A model generated the notes under the pieces. It saw nothing but the letters and a program-made list of their open reading frames with translations. It had not been told where the DNA came from and made no database searches. From NCBI RefSeq assembly GCF_932526225.1, contig NC_064036.1, positions 1,984,001 through 2,048,000 of the forward strand: DNA of 64,000 bases, written 5' to 3'. Source of the DNA: Nematostella vectensis. Lineage: Eukaryota; Cnidaria; Anthozoa; Actiniaria; Edwardsiidae. The position numbers and the translations under genes are program-made. Of the stretch, positions 13,301 through 23,700 are shown one piece after another (the first letter of the stretch is position 1; each line of letters opens with the position of its first letter).

Positions 13301-16300
13301 ACATGCGGGCGAGATCGCCAACATGTCGCTAGACTTGCTGAGTGATATGAGTACATTTACCATCAGACATAGACCAGGGCAGCAACTACAGCTTCGCATT
13401 GGCATGCACTCCGGTGAGTAGATCCACATTGGCATGTAATCCAATGGGTAGATCCACATTGGCATGTAATCCAGTGGGTACATCCACATTGGCATGTAAT
13501 CCAATTGGTAGATCCACATTGGCATGTAATCCAATGGGTAGACCCACATTGGCATGTAATCCAATTGGTAGATCCACATTGGCATGTAATCCAATGGGTA
13601 GATCCACATTGGTATGTAATCCAATGGGTAGATCCACATTGGTATGTAATCCAATGGATAGATCCACATTGGCATGTAATCCAATGGGTAGATCCACATT
13701 GGCATGTAATCCAGTAGGTAGATCCACATTGGCATGTAATACAATGGGTAGATCCACATTGGCATGTAATCCAATGGGTAGATTCACATTGGCATGTAAT
13801 CCAGTGGGTAGATCCACATTGGCATGTAATCCAATGGGTATATCCACATTGGCATGTAATCCAGTAGGTAGATCCACATTGGCATGTAATCCAGTAGGTA
13901 GATAAACATTGACATGTAATCCAATGGGTAGATCCACATTGGCATGTAATCCAGTGGGTAGATCCACATTGGCATGTAATCCAGTGGGTACATCCACATT
14001 GGCATGTAATCCAATTGGTAGATCCACATTGGCATGTAATCCAATGGGTAGACCCACATTGGCATGTAATCCAATTGGTAGATCCACATTGGCATGTAAT
14101 CCAATGGGTAGATCCACATTGGTATGTAATCCAATGGGTAGATCCACATTGGTATGTAATCCAATGGATAGATCCACATTGGCATGTAATCCAATGGGTA
14201 GATCCACATTGGCATGTAATCCAGTAGGTAGATCCACATTGGCATGTAATACAATGGGTAGATCCACATTGGCATGTAATCCAATGGGTAGATTCACATT
14301 GGCATGTAATCCAGTGGGTAGATCCACATTGGCATGTAATCCAATGGGTATATCCACATTGGCATGTAATCCAGTAGGTAGATCCACATTGGCATGTAAT
14401 CCAGTAGGTAGATAAACATTGACATGTAATCCAATGGGTAGATCCACATTGGCATGTAATCCAGTGGGTAGATCCACATTGGCTTGCACTCCGTTGGGTA
14501 CATCCACATCGGCATGTAATCCAGTAGGTAGATCCACATTGGCATGTAATACAACGGGTAGATCCACATTGGCATGTAATCCAATGGGTAGATTCACATT
14601 GGCATGTAATCCAGTGGGTAGATCCAAATTGGCATGTAATCCAATGGGTATATCCACATTGGCATGTAATCCAGTGGGTAGATCCACATTGGCATGTAAT
14701 CCAGTAGGTAGATAAACATTGACATGTAATCCAATGGGTAGATCCACATTGGCATGTAATCCAGTGGGTAGATCCACATTGGCATGCACTCCGGTGGGTA
14801 CATCCACATTGGCATGTAATCAAGTGGGTAGATCCACATTGGCATGTAATCCAGTGGGTACATCCACATTGGCATGTAATCCAGTGGGTAGATCCACATT
14901 GGTATGTAATCCAATGGGTAGACCCACATTGACATGTAATCCAATGGGTAGATCCACATTGGCATGTAATCCAGTGGGTACACCCACATTGGCATGTAAG
15001 CCAGTGGGTAGATCCACATTGGCATGTAACCCAATGGGTAGATCCACATTGGTATGTAATCCAATAGGTAGACCCACATTGGCATGTAATCCAGTGGGTA
15101 CATCCACATTGGCATGTAATCCAGTGGGTAGATCCACATTGGCATGTAATCCAGTGGGTACATCCACATTGGCATGTAATCCATTGGGTAGATCCACATT
15201 GGCATGTAATCCAATGGGTAGATCCACATTTGCATGTAATCCAGTGGGTACATCCACATTGGCATGTAATCCAGTGGGTAGATCCACATTGGTATGTAAT
15301 CCAATGGGTAGATCCACATTGGCATGTAATCCAATGCGTAGATCCACATTGGCATGTAATCCAATTAGTAGATCCACATTGGTATGTAATCCAATGGGTA
15401 GACCCACATTGGTATGTAATCCAATAGGTAGACCCACATTGGCATGTAATCCAGTGGGTACATCCACATTGGCATGTAATCCAGTGGGTAGATCCACATT
15501 GGCATGCACTCCGGTGGGAACATCCACATTGGCATGTAATCAAGTGGGTAGATCCACATTGGCATGTAATCCAGTGGGTACATCCACATTGGCATGTAAT
15601 CCAGTGGGTAGATCCACATTGGTATGTAATCCAATGGGTAGACCCACATTGACATGTAATCCAATGGGTAGATCCACATTGGCATGTAATCCAGTGGGTA
15701 CACCCACATTGGCATGTAAGCCAGTGGGTAGATCCACATTGGCATGTAACCCAATGGGTAGATCCACATTGGTATGTAATCCAATAGGTAGACCCACATT
15801 GGCATGTAATCCAGTGGGTACATCCACATTGGCATGTAATCCAGTGGGTAGATCCACATTGGCATGTAATCCAGTGGGTACATCCACATTGGCATGTAAT
15901 CCATTGGGTAGATCCACATTGGCATGTAATCCAATGGGTAGATCCACATTGGCATGTAATCCAGTGGGTACATCCACACTGGCATGTAATCCAGTGGGTA
16001 GATCCACATTGGTATGTAATCCAATGGGTAGATCCACATTGGCATGTAATCCAATGGGTAGATCCACATTGGCATGTAATCCAATTGGTAGATCCACATT
16101 GGTATGTAATCCAATGGGTAGACCCACATTGGCATGTAATCCAGTGGGTACATCCACATTGGCATGTAATCCATTGGGTAGATCCACATTGGCATGTAAT
16201 CCAATGGGTAGATCCACATTTGCATGTAATCCAGTGGGTACATCCACATTGGCATGTAATCCAGTGGGTAGATCCACATTGGTATGTAATCCAATGGGTA

Positions 16301-18943
16301 GATCCACATTGGCATGTAATCCAATGCGTAGATCCACATTGGCATGTAATCCAATTAGTAGATCCACATTGGTATGTAATCCAATGGGTAGACCCACATT
16401 GGTATGTAATCCAATAGGTAGACCCACATTGGCATGTAATCCAGTGGGTACATCCACATTGGCATGTAATCCAGTGGGTAGATCCACATTGGCATGCACT
16501 CCGGTGGGAACATCCACATTGGCATGTAATCAAGTGGGTAGATCCACATTGGCATGTAATCCAGTGGGTACATCCACATTGGCATGTAATCCAGTGGGTA
16601 GATCCACATTGGTATGTAATCCAATGGGTAGACCCACATTGACATGTAATCCAATGGGTAGATCCACATTGGCATGTAATCCAGTGGGTACACCCACATT
16701 GGCATGTAAGCCAGTGGGTAGATCCACATTGGCATGTAACCCAATGGGTAGATCCACATTGGTATGTAATCCAATAGGTAGACCCACATTGGCATGTAAT
16801 CCAGTGGGTACATCCACATTGGCATGTAATCCAGTGGGTAGATCCACATTGGCATGTAATCCAGTGGGTACATCCACATTGGCATGTAATCCATTGGGTA
16901 GATCCACATTGGCATGTAATCCAATGGGTAGATCCACATTGGCATGTAATCCAGTGGGTACATCCACACTGGCATGTAATCCAGTGGGTAGATCCACATT
17001 GGTATGTAATCCAATGGGTAGATCCACATTGGCATGTAATCCAATGGGTAGATCCACATTGGCATGTAATCCAATTGGTAGATCCACATTGGTATGTAAT
17101 CCAATGGGTAGACCCACATTGGCATGTAATCCAGTGGGTACATCCACATTGGCATGTAATCCAGTGGGTACATCCACATTGGCATGTAATCCAGTGGGTA
17201 CATCCACATTGGCATGTAATCCAGTGGGTAGATCCACATTGGTATGTAATCCAATGGGTAGACCCACATTGACATGTAATCCAATGGTTAGATCCACATT
17301 GGCATGTAATCCAGTGGGTACATCCACATTGGCATGTAATCCAGAGGGTAGATCCACATTGGCATGTAATCCAATGGGTAGATCCACATTGGTATGTAAT
17401 CCAGTGGGTAGATCCACATTGGCATGTAATCCAATGGGTAGATCCACATTGGCATGTAATCCAATGGGTAGATCCACATTGGCATGCACTCCGGTGGGTA
17501 GATCCACATTAGCATGTAATCCAGTGGGTAGATCACACACTAGCAGGAGATATTTTAGTTCCCCTGTTCACAGTGCGAGTGTGGCGGTTATGGTAGTTCT
17601 CAAGACTCGTTACTTGAACAACTTTTCTAGACCGTATGCAGTTTACTTTTCTCATTTTATTTCCAAATCAGCCGATGGAAATGGATGCTCGCTCTCTCAC
17701 ACCTTGGATTTTTCTAGAAAAACAAAATAGGCGCTTACAGTGACTCTTTAACAGTATATTGCCAGAAATAACATGGGATTTAGGATTTTATAAGGCTTCT
17801 ACCACTATTACACATATGAAATAGCGGTAAGGTTGACACAACAGAGCATGGCTCCAACTCAAGTGTAACCTCGGTTAGTAAGCACTGTCACTGGGGGTGG
17901 TCACTGCCAGAGGGTTTATTGCGTCCCCAGTGGTTCTTTTACGTCCCTTCGGTTCAGGTTTAGTGTAGTACAGCTTTAAGAGACGGGACCTCCGGTTTAG
18001 TGTCCTTATCCGAGAAGACTGGAAACACGGGAGAATAACTTCAACTCACTTGTGACAAATTCGATTCAAGGCAGGAACCCGGAAAAAATCCCCAGTTTGA
18101 GCCAGGATTCGAACCTGGGCCACAGCGGTGAGAGGCCGACGCGCTAACACACTAGGCCACCCGTGCTTCCCAATCCTTCCATGGATTGCGCTAATAATAA
18201 GTTTACAAATATTCCAGGTGCATGTGTGGCGGGGGTGGTCGGGCTCAAGATGCCGCGGTATTGCCTTTTTGGGGATACAGTAAACATGGCATCAAGAATG
18301 GAGTCCAGTGGACTAGGTAAGCGATTATGTCTTTCTTTGTGATGTTTTTTTTTTTACTAGGACGCAAATGTAAGCGCAACGCACAATTTCATGGCTGTCA
18401 CTGCAATGCAAGCGCTAGAAAACGCAACTGCTTAATTTCTTGCGCTTGACCAACTCAAGCGCTTGCGTTTGCTTTCTTTAGAGGGCACTCCCAAAATTAT
18501 AATAAAAAAGTGTGGCTAACAAATACACTGAGAGAGTAACCAAACAAAATACAATATATTCCAAATCACTCTGAATCTAATATTACGTGCGTTCTGTTTG
18601 TCCAGCTCTGCGAATACATTTGAGCGGTGAGAGCAAACTGTTGTTAGACAGTATTGGAGGTTATTACATAGAGGAGCGAGGTCTGATAACTATGAAGGTA
18701 TTGTGTTCAAATAATGCTAGTGGCAAAGTAGCACTCGTTTGTTTTACTAGGAAATATTTAAACTTTTTTTTTTCTTTTAATCATCTTCGCATCTTAATAT
18801 CATTATCAGACATTTTTCTGCCATTGTTTTCTCAGGGCAAAGGATCAGTCGTCAGTTATTTCTTGAACGGTCGCGACAGTTTCACCAAGAAATTGCCAGA
18901 CCTGAGTAGAGCGGCCACACTTGAGGAACACACGTTCAAATAA
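666..18943 (+). CDS. Receptor-type (particulate) guanylate cyclase, about 21 exons
   Basis: Single-pass membrane receptor that converts GTP to cGMP when ligand binds. Exons: 1a 666-1395 or 1b 1946-2612, then 4822-5111, 5905-6040, 6600-6821, 6998-7079, 7327-7438, 7579-7674, 7764-7841, 8046-8150, 8667-8738, 10015-10183, 10657-10806, 11311-11494, 11852-11992, 12574-12697, 12918-12986, 13239-13413, 18218-18316, 18606-18697, 18836-18943. Every junction is GT-AG and all phases close. With exon 1b the product is about 1056 aa, the usual length for the family. Order: signal peptide, natriuretic-receptor-like ligand domain, transmembrane segment, kinase-homology domain (HGNLKSSNC in place of HRD), dimerisation helix, cyclase catalytic domain. 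The closest named family is the NPR/receptor guanylate cyclases; the ligand cannot be predicted. Two of its introns carry junction-spanning minisatellites. Confidence 0.9.
1946..2612 (+). CDS. Alternative first exon 1b: signal peptide and distal ligand lobe
   Basis: Starts at ATG 1946 with a classic signal peptide ([18 protein letters not shown]) and continues into the ligand lobe, with motifs [36 protein letters not shown] and VSYFQTFTP. It ends CAC G|GTATGT, phase 1, and joins exon 2 at 4822 (TC TTC ATT) to give a continuous [11 protein letters not shown]-glycosylation sequons are visible (NGT, NWT, NVT). An AG at 1922-1923 just upstream would also allow splicing from a 5' untranslated exon. 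Confidence 0.8.
2613..4821. other. Guanylate cyclase intron after exon 1b
   Basis: AT-rich intron with no exon recognised. Its only clear feature is the foldback element at 4237-4475. The acceptor AG is at 4820-4821. Confidence 0.5.
4237..4475. mobile_element. Foldback MITE, GGCTGGTTCTCAC family
   Basis: The left end reads AAGGCTGGTTCTCACTAGG and the right end is its reverse complement (GTGAGAACCAGCCTTT). The interior repeats AAGCGCAA and ACACAAGTGAGAATC. No coding capacity. Degenerate relatives with GCAAGCGC-type cores appear at about 12030-12115, 18357-18480 and 20325-20415, so this is a multi-copy non-autonomous family. Confidence 0.75.
4822..6821 (+). CDS. Guanylate cyclase exons 2-4: proximal ligand-domain half
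   Basis: Exons 4822-5111, 5905-6040 and 6600-6821. They complete the periplasmic-binding-protein-like extracellular domain: [16 protein letters not shown], then the [19 protein letters not shown] helix, then [14 protein letters not shown], a motif family members share at this position. The last exon ends with a cysteine-bearing juxtamembrane stretch ([13 protein letters not shown]). These exons are common to both alternative first exons. Confidence 0.85.
5383..5536. mobile_element. Short foldback element, GGGGCATAGCCAGAGGGG type
   Basis: Imperfect inverted ends (GGGGCATAGCCAG on the left; CTGGCTACGCCG on the right) enclose a short AT-rich core with C-rich and G-rich subterminal tracts. It resembles the common non-autonomous DNA elements of invertebrate genomes. 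It lies in the guanylate cyclase intron 5112-5904. Confidence 0.55.
6041..6420 (+). repeat. Degenerate purine-rich GGTGA/GTAAG repeat after a splice donor
   Basis: Directly downstream of the donor at 6041 the intron reiterates GGTGAGA, GGTGAAGATGG, GTAAGTGAAAGTAAG and similar donor-like words for almost 400 bp with no fixed period. The same style of sequence follows the donor at 10807. It is low-complexity and not coding. Confidence 0.5.
6998..7079 (+). CDS. Guanylate cyclase transmembrane exon
   Basis: An 82-nt exon encoding a single membrane-spanning helix ([20 protein letters not shown]) between the extracellular and kinase-homology parts. Phase 1 in, phase 2 out. It follows the extracellular ECGFDNELC segment and precedes the [15 protein letters not shown] juxtamembrane exon at 7327, as expected for the family. 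Confidence 0.85.
7327..11494 (+). CDS. Guanylate cyclase kinase-homology domain exons
   Basis: Exons 7327-7438, 7579-7674, 7764-7841, 8046-8150, 8667-8738, 10015-10183, 10657-10806 and 11311-11494. Visible kinase landmarks are the VAVKKL lysine, [33 protein letters not shown] (catalytic Asp of HRD missing), [26 protein letters not shown] and [12 protein letters not shown]. This is a pseudokinase regulatory domain, as in all receptor guanylate cyclases. The intron between 8738 and 10015 contains a foldback element and a 31-copy minisatellite that ends exactly on the acceptor. Confidence 0.88.
8330..8624. mobile_element. Foldback MITE with about 105-bp inverted arms
   Basis: The left arm begins at 8331 (TTACAGTGAG) and contains CAGAAAGCGGGCCAT, TGACCAATCAGATTCGGC and ACCGTAAACATTTTGAAA. 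The right arm, about 8520-8624, is its reverse complement with a few mismatches. No coding capacity. It lies inside the guanylate cyclase intron 8151-8666. Confidence 0.85.
9009..10023 (+). repeat. 31-copy minisatellite (32-35 bp) spanning a splice acceptor
   Basis: Thirty-one units of the type TTTGACTAGCTACTTGTTCT followed by ATCTAGGGGATG, some with an extra CTG. The final unit supplies the real acceptor of exon 10015-10183: TTGTTCTATCTAG|GGTATGCTG, which codes Gly-Met-Leu. The GGGGATGCTG at each unit end is therefore a copy of the exon start, and most units keep a pyrimidine tract and TAG, so they look like acceptors themselves. Sub-variants (TTTAGCGG, TTCAAGGGG) recur at regular spacing, showing duplications of several units. 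Confidence 0.9.
10807..11200 (+). repeat. Degenerate GTAAGG/GTGAGG-rich repeat after a splice donor
   Basis: Begins at the donor itself (AAAG|GTAAGG) and continues about 390 bp as shuffled AGGTGAGG, GGGTAAG, GGATAGGT and AAGATAGG words. On the other strand it makes open frames rich in Ser, Tyr, Leu and Pro, which are an artefact of composition. It resembles the tract after the donor at 6041. Confidence 0.5.
11852..18943 (+). CDS. Guanylate cyclase dimerisation helix and catalytic domain
   Basis: Exons 11852-11992 (coiled coil ending LLYRMLPR), 12574-12697 ([12 protein letters not shown], metal-binding Asp), 12918-12986, 13239-13413 ([14 protein letters not shown] with the guanine-specifying Glu, and LRIGMHSG), 18218-18316 ([17 protein letters not shown] with the guanine-specifying Cys), 18606-18697 (LRIHLSGES) and 18836-18943 (C-terminal tail, stop TAA 18941-18943). 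All residues needed for GTP cyclase activity that I can check are present. The 4.8 kb intron between 13413 and 18218 is mostly a 30-bp minisatellite that begins inside the exon. Confidence 0.9.
13398..17537 (+). repeat. 138-copy, 30-bp minisatellite spanning a splice donor
   Basis: 138 units in perfect 30-bp register. Unit 1 (13398-13427) is the genuine exon end plus donor: ATTGGCATGCACTCC then G|GTGAGTAGATCCAC, coding IGMHSG of the cyclase domain. Later units read ATTGGCATGTAATCCAGTGG then GTAGATCCAC. Sixteen bases of each unit derive from the exon and fourteen from the intron. A few late units (near 14481, 14781, 15501, 16491, 17478) still keep the exon-like GCACTCCG. Longer duplications inside the array are visible (510-bp and 300-bp repeats of the GATAAACATTGACATG variant near 13891, 14401 and 14701). 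Because 30 is a multiple of three, both strands show long spurious open frames. Confidence 0.95.
17865..18170 (-). mobile_element. tRNA-derived SINE
   Basis: On the minus strand the element begins with a tRNA-Glu-like head (about 18091-18167): A-box TGGCCTAGTGTGTTAGCGCG, anticodon-loop CTC and a perfect B-box GGTTCGAATCC inside a paired T-arm. The 3' acceptor half does not pair with the 5' half, so this is not a working tRNA. The tRNA part is followed by about 200 bp of unrelated body down to about 17865, in the intron upstream of exon 18218. Confidence 0.65.
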
Positions 18944-20685
18944 GACCAAAAGGACGTGTAGACAACAGAGCTGCTGCATTCGACAGGCACAAGTACAAAG
19001 AAAACAATGGACGTTACCAAGGCCACTTGTAGACGTCACAAATCACGTGGACGCGACAGAACGGCTACATTTGGCAAATCCAAATTAGAGTAACCCTAAC
19101 AGAGCGGTCACACTCGACGAACAAAGGTCCTAAAATGGTAACAAAACTCTTCAAACATAGTACCTTGTATACGTGGAAAGACGGTACAAGTAGTGAAACG
19201 GCTAAGCCTTGGAAAATTAAAATCCACAAGGGTTATGTCCAAAGACGGAACCAACCCCCCCCCCCCCCTCCCCCAAATCGTGAACGCAGAGATATCCAAG
19301 GAAAGCCTGTTCAAAAACACACAATGGGACTATGGGGACTCGTGACGGCGTGCAAGCCGTCACACAGGACCTGTGGTCACGCAAAAAAAGGACAAAAAAT
19401 GACAATGTCAAGACAATTCTCTGTATAAGTAGCATATTTCGTTTTTTATTTTATCACTTTTACATTGGTTTTCTACTTGTCGTCGGTGCTTTTTCTTCCT
19501 TGATCTATAATTTTTAAAATAACTGCAACATTAATATTACTATTACTTATAACTCAATATCTTACTAGTATTTTATTTTTCTTATTATTTTTTTTTCAAG
19601 TTACTTTGCTCAGAGTATTCTATGGACGATGTCCTAAACCAATCACCGTTAGGCAAGGCTATATTGACAATTAAATTCTACAATTGTACATAAAAAGTAA
19701 TCAGTTTTTATAAATTGTTGTGGATTTTATTATGTTTCAGGCTGACAAAATGTAAAAATATACTCTAACTACCAAGAAAAAAAGGATGTTTGAATTAAGT
19801 TCTGCTCTCTATTATATAGTCTTAAAAATAATTCTGCGAGAGATTTTCTCGCTGAGAATGTTTACAAAAAATATAATAAATACTACGCACATCTTTCTAA
19901 TGCGCACATCTCTCTGTTTAAATAATAAAATCATCCTAAATAGTGCATGCAGGGTAGTAAATACGAAGAAAATTAATAATAATTAAATAAACTAATAAAT
20001 AGAAAGACTACCGCGGTAATGATGGCCATTACAGCCAACACTGCTTAGCACAAGTCTGAACCTCCTAAGTTTGGAGGTGCTGTGAAATAGTTGGTAAACT
20101 ATGTCTTGTGGCTAGCGTTGCGATACCAGCATTATAAGCTGAGTTTTGATTATGCTTTACGAATGGCTTCTTCAAACAAATGCTCTGTATAACATTCTTC
20201 AAACAAATGCTCTATATAACATGCATTATGCTAGATACCTGCATTATATCTTGACAAATATGTGGACGATTGTACAATCCTATTATTATTATTATGTTTC
20301 AAATATTCTCTCGTTGTGAAATGAGGCTGGTTCTTACTATGAGGCAAGCGTTATGCAATTTACTCCCCTATTGCTCACTATAACACAATTGAACATTGCA
20401 CATTAAGGCTAGCGCAAACTGTGTTTGAGTTATTATTTGCATTGTTCTGCGCACTGGGTCAGGGACAGCGCACATAGGCCAGGGTTAGGAAGTGGACAGC
20501 GCAACTAAACTACCTGGACTTTCGTACCTGTGCTTGATTTTCTTGAGCTTGTGCTTGCACATACGCCATAGTATGCACCAGCCTTGTACATGCTGCCAAC
20601 ATTTGCCGTTTAAGCCCAGCTTCTACCTACTGAAGAAGCACTTGCTTCTTCAGTTTTACCAAAAATGGTGCAGTGCACTTGCTTT
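18944..20685. other. Convergent intergenic region, guanylate cyclase to GULO
   Basis: Holds the 3' flanks of the two convergent genes. No exon is recognised. Visible features are a C-tract at 19254-19267, a 27-bp tandem pair at 20168-20221 (TTCTTCAAACAAATGCTCT core) and a short degenerate relative of the GCAAGCG foldback family near 20325-20415. Poly-adenylation sites could not be assigned with confidence. Confidence 0.5.
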
Positions 20686-20714
20686 TTAAGTTTTACCAAA
20701 AATGGTGCAGTCTA
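20641..20714 (-). repeat. 37-bp tandem duplication spanning the GULO stop codon
   Basis: Two 37-bp units (20641-20677 and 20678-20714), sharing GTTTTACCAAAAATGGTGCA on the plus strand. The unit nearer the gene holds the last codons and the TAA stop of GULO. The other unit lies in the 3' untranslated region, where a base change has replaced the TAA context. Confidence 0.85.
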
Positions 20715-23700
20715 CATTTGAATTCCTCAGGATTCCTTGTGGGTCTAGCCTCTGGCAAACTTCCCGGTATTTGTTGAACATCGGGTACTTCTTTTCCATG
20801 TCAGCGGCACACAGATTATGAGCCTAGAATTTAAAAAAACTTTATCACCTGGGGCAACCTTCTGCCTAAAGCTCAAAGTATCCTAAGCGAGAGTACAAAA
20901 GGTTATACCTTAGCCCAGTGAGGCTTGCCTCCAACGGAATCCATCAGGTTCTCGTAGAATCTCCAGTAGGCATCATGGGCAACAAACTGGTTGTATGGCC
21001 TTGGATAATCAGAGGGCAAAACAAAAATTTGTAAAGATCATCAATGAGATTCAAATAAAACAGCTATTACTATCAGGATGTACTAAAGCAACAAATAGAG
21101 TAAGGCAATGGTAAAAAAGTTGAGTTGCAGGGTCGGTGGGACAAATTAGGTTGTAAGGCAATAGTAGGATTATAGAGTGGCAGGATGATCCAAACAGCAA
21201 GGGGGGTATAACCTGTAGCAGATGATGTTAATGAAACAGGAATCAGTCTTGTAGCATGGACTCAGATAGAAATCATCAGCCTTCACAAAGCGAACTTCAA
21301 CTGCAAATAAAAGATTGAATACCAAATACAGTTGAGTTCTGATACCTTGAAACCTCAATAACTCGAGAAACTTTATTTCTTAATTGAGTTATTCTTACAA
21401 ATGGTCTGTTATCATATTACCAGGAAAATGGACTTTGTATCCACTTTTCTCAGTCCAATCTCGTAACGTCCTCAAGACATCTGCAACTTTATTTCTACAA
21501 AAAGCACAAAAGGAATTACAGGAGTATCTGTAATTTTTAAAGTACTAAAGAAGTAGTGCTCAAACATGTTTGTCATCAGAATGACAATAAAGGTAAAGCT
21601 GTCATAATCACTGAAACATTTACCTTGGGAACGTTAAAGTATTTCTATGGTGATGATGAAGATGATGATGATAGTGGCCAGAAGGTTATCATGATGGTGA
21701 TGTTGTTTGTGGTGATAGTGGTGATGATGGTTATGTTGATAATAATTATGTTTAGTGATGTTGGTTAATTTTATAGTTATATTGCATGGCTAGATATTGT
21801 GTACACCCCCTTTACAACAGAAAAAGATTAATAGATCTTGGCAATGCTACTGATCTATAATTGATGGTGGTGTTGAGTGGTTTCAATGGTTTACATTGTT
21901 TTTAATAATGTATAATATTTTAATACTAATTGAAAAGAAGTACCTTGGAATACACCATTCTGTCACATACTGCTTGAACAAACAATTAAAATTCATAATC
22001 TACAAAGAAAATTACGTAAGTAAAGCTTTCAAATTTATTCACACAAAAAATTGATTTCAAACCTTGTAGCTTCTGTCAATTCTCTCCTTGCTACCCGATG
22101 TTGCTATCATATAATACAACTTGCTTATCAGAGGCACAAGAGCTGGGATAAAAATACTGTTAAAAAAAGAAAATAATAATAAAGCACATTTCTATTGTAA
22201 TTTAACATATAAAGAATGTGAATCTGTGATCATTATCACCCACATCATCATCACTTCAACCACCACAATCATAACGATCATAAATCAACACTATCAAACT
22301 CATTATAATCACCATCATCATAATCTTAATCACCATCATCATCATCTTATTCACCACCACCATTATCTTAATCGCTTCTCATCATACCACCATCATCATC
22401 ATATTAATCGCTTCTCATCATATCATCTTCTTAATCGCTTCTCATCATATCACCATCATCATCATCTTAATCACCATCATCATTATCTTAATTGCTTCTC
22501 ATCATATCACCATCATCATCATCTTAATTGCTTCTAATCATATCACCATCATTATCATCTTAATCGCTTCTCATCATATCACCATCATCTTAATCGCTTC
22601 TCATCATATCAACATCATCATCATCTTAATCGCTTCTCATCATATCACCATCATCATCATCTTAATCGCTCCCTATCATATCACCATCATCATCATCTTA
22701 ATCGCTTCCTATCATATCACCATCATCATCATCTTAATTGCTTCTCATCATATCACCATCATCATCATCTTAATCGCTTCTAATCATATCACCATCATCA
22801 TCATCTTAATCGCTTCCTATCATATCACCATCATCATCACCAAAAACAAAACTCTAATCATTGTAATACAACAATAAGAAACATGATTTCAAATAACAGC
22901 CAAAGAAAAAAGCAGGACTAGGGCTTACTAGAAACTTGCCTTAACCAGTAAAGAAACTCCAGCAAATAAAACCCAATCAACATGTCCCTAAACCAGCTAT
23001 TCTGTGGAGGAGTATGGCCCTAAGAAAAAGAAAATAACAGATACACTTAATTCCCAGTAACATAATAATCCATACATAGCTAGAAAATCGGTGCAGTGGG
23101 AAAGGTGCTTTACCCTACAGCTATTACTAATCTAAAAACTATAAGGAAAATAATAATGGATATAATATGATAATAAATAATAATAATAATGGAAGGCACA
23201 AATGAAGGCCTTATAAAATGTTCTGCTAAGAGCTGGATGTGGATAAATGATGAAATGTCCAAAGGACAAAACATATAAATACACTTTCTATATTATTGGT
23301 GAGCTAACAGTAGATACCAAGTAAAATGGATGATAGCATACCCTTGTTGTTCTACTTGCATATTCTGCAACAACTTTGTCAGTGTGTGGATACCAAAAGA
23401 ACTTGAAGTGATCACAGGACACAAGCTGTGCCTCCAAGTCCTCAAGCATCTACAAGGTAATGAACAGTACTGCTGCATAGGTGTCAACAGGAATCCAATT
23501 GATATTCAGTGGTATAATTCAATTTAAGCACATGAGCTGGATCCCCCTCTGGACACATGCATGAAAAATAGGTGAGACCTTTGCTATTTTTTGTGAGTTT
23601 TATTTGATGTATGGCCACCACATTTCGAGATGGCATCAAACCATTGGAATACTGTTTTTTCTTATGCCCAGGCAACACACAAGCTGTGTATATCCTCTCT

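Noticed and set aside
13363-17730. Very long open frames on both strands with Trp-Ile-Thr-Cys-Gln-Cys-like or Cys-Asn-Pro repeats
   Set aside because: They are read-through of a 30-bp minisatellite that starts at a guanylate cyclase donor; several frames are open at once, and the array is intronic.
18091-18167. Functional tRNA-Glu gene
   Set aside because: The A-box, B-box and CTC anticodon look right, but the 3' half of the acceptor stem does not pair with the 5' half and unrelated SINE body follows.
21556-22537. His-rich and Asp/Met-rich open frames
   Set aside because: They are translations of CAT/GAT simple repeats inside GULO introns.
22929-22940. GC-AG donor (AAG|GCAAGT) for GULO exon 7
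   Set aside because: It would leave exon 8 out of frame. The nearby CTA|GTAAGC donor at 22929 restores the frame and the family sequence.
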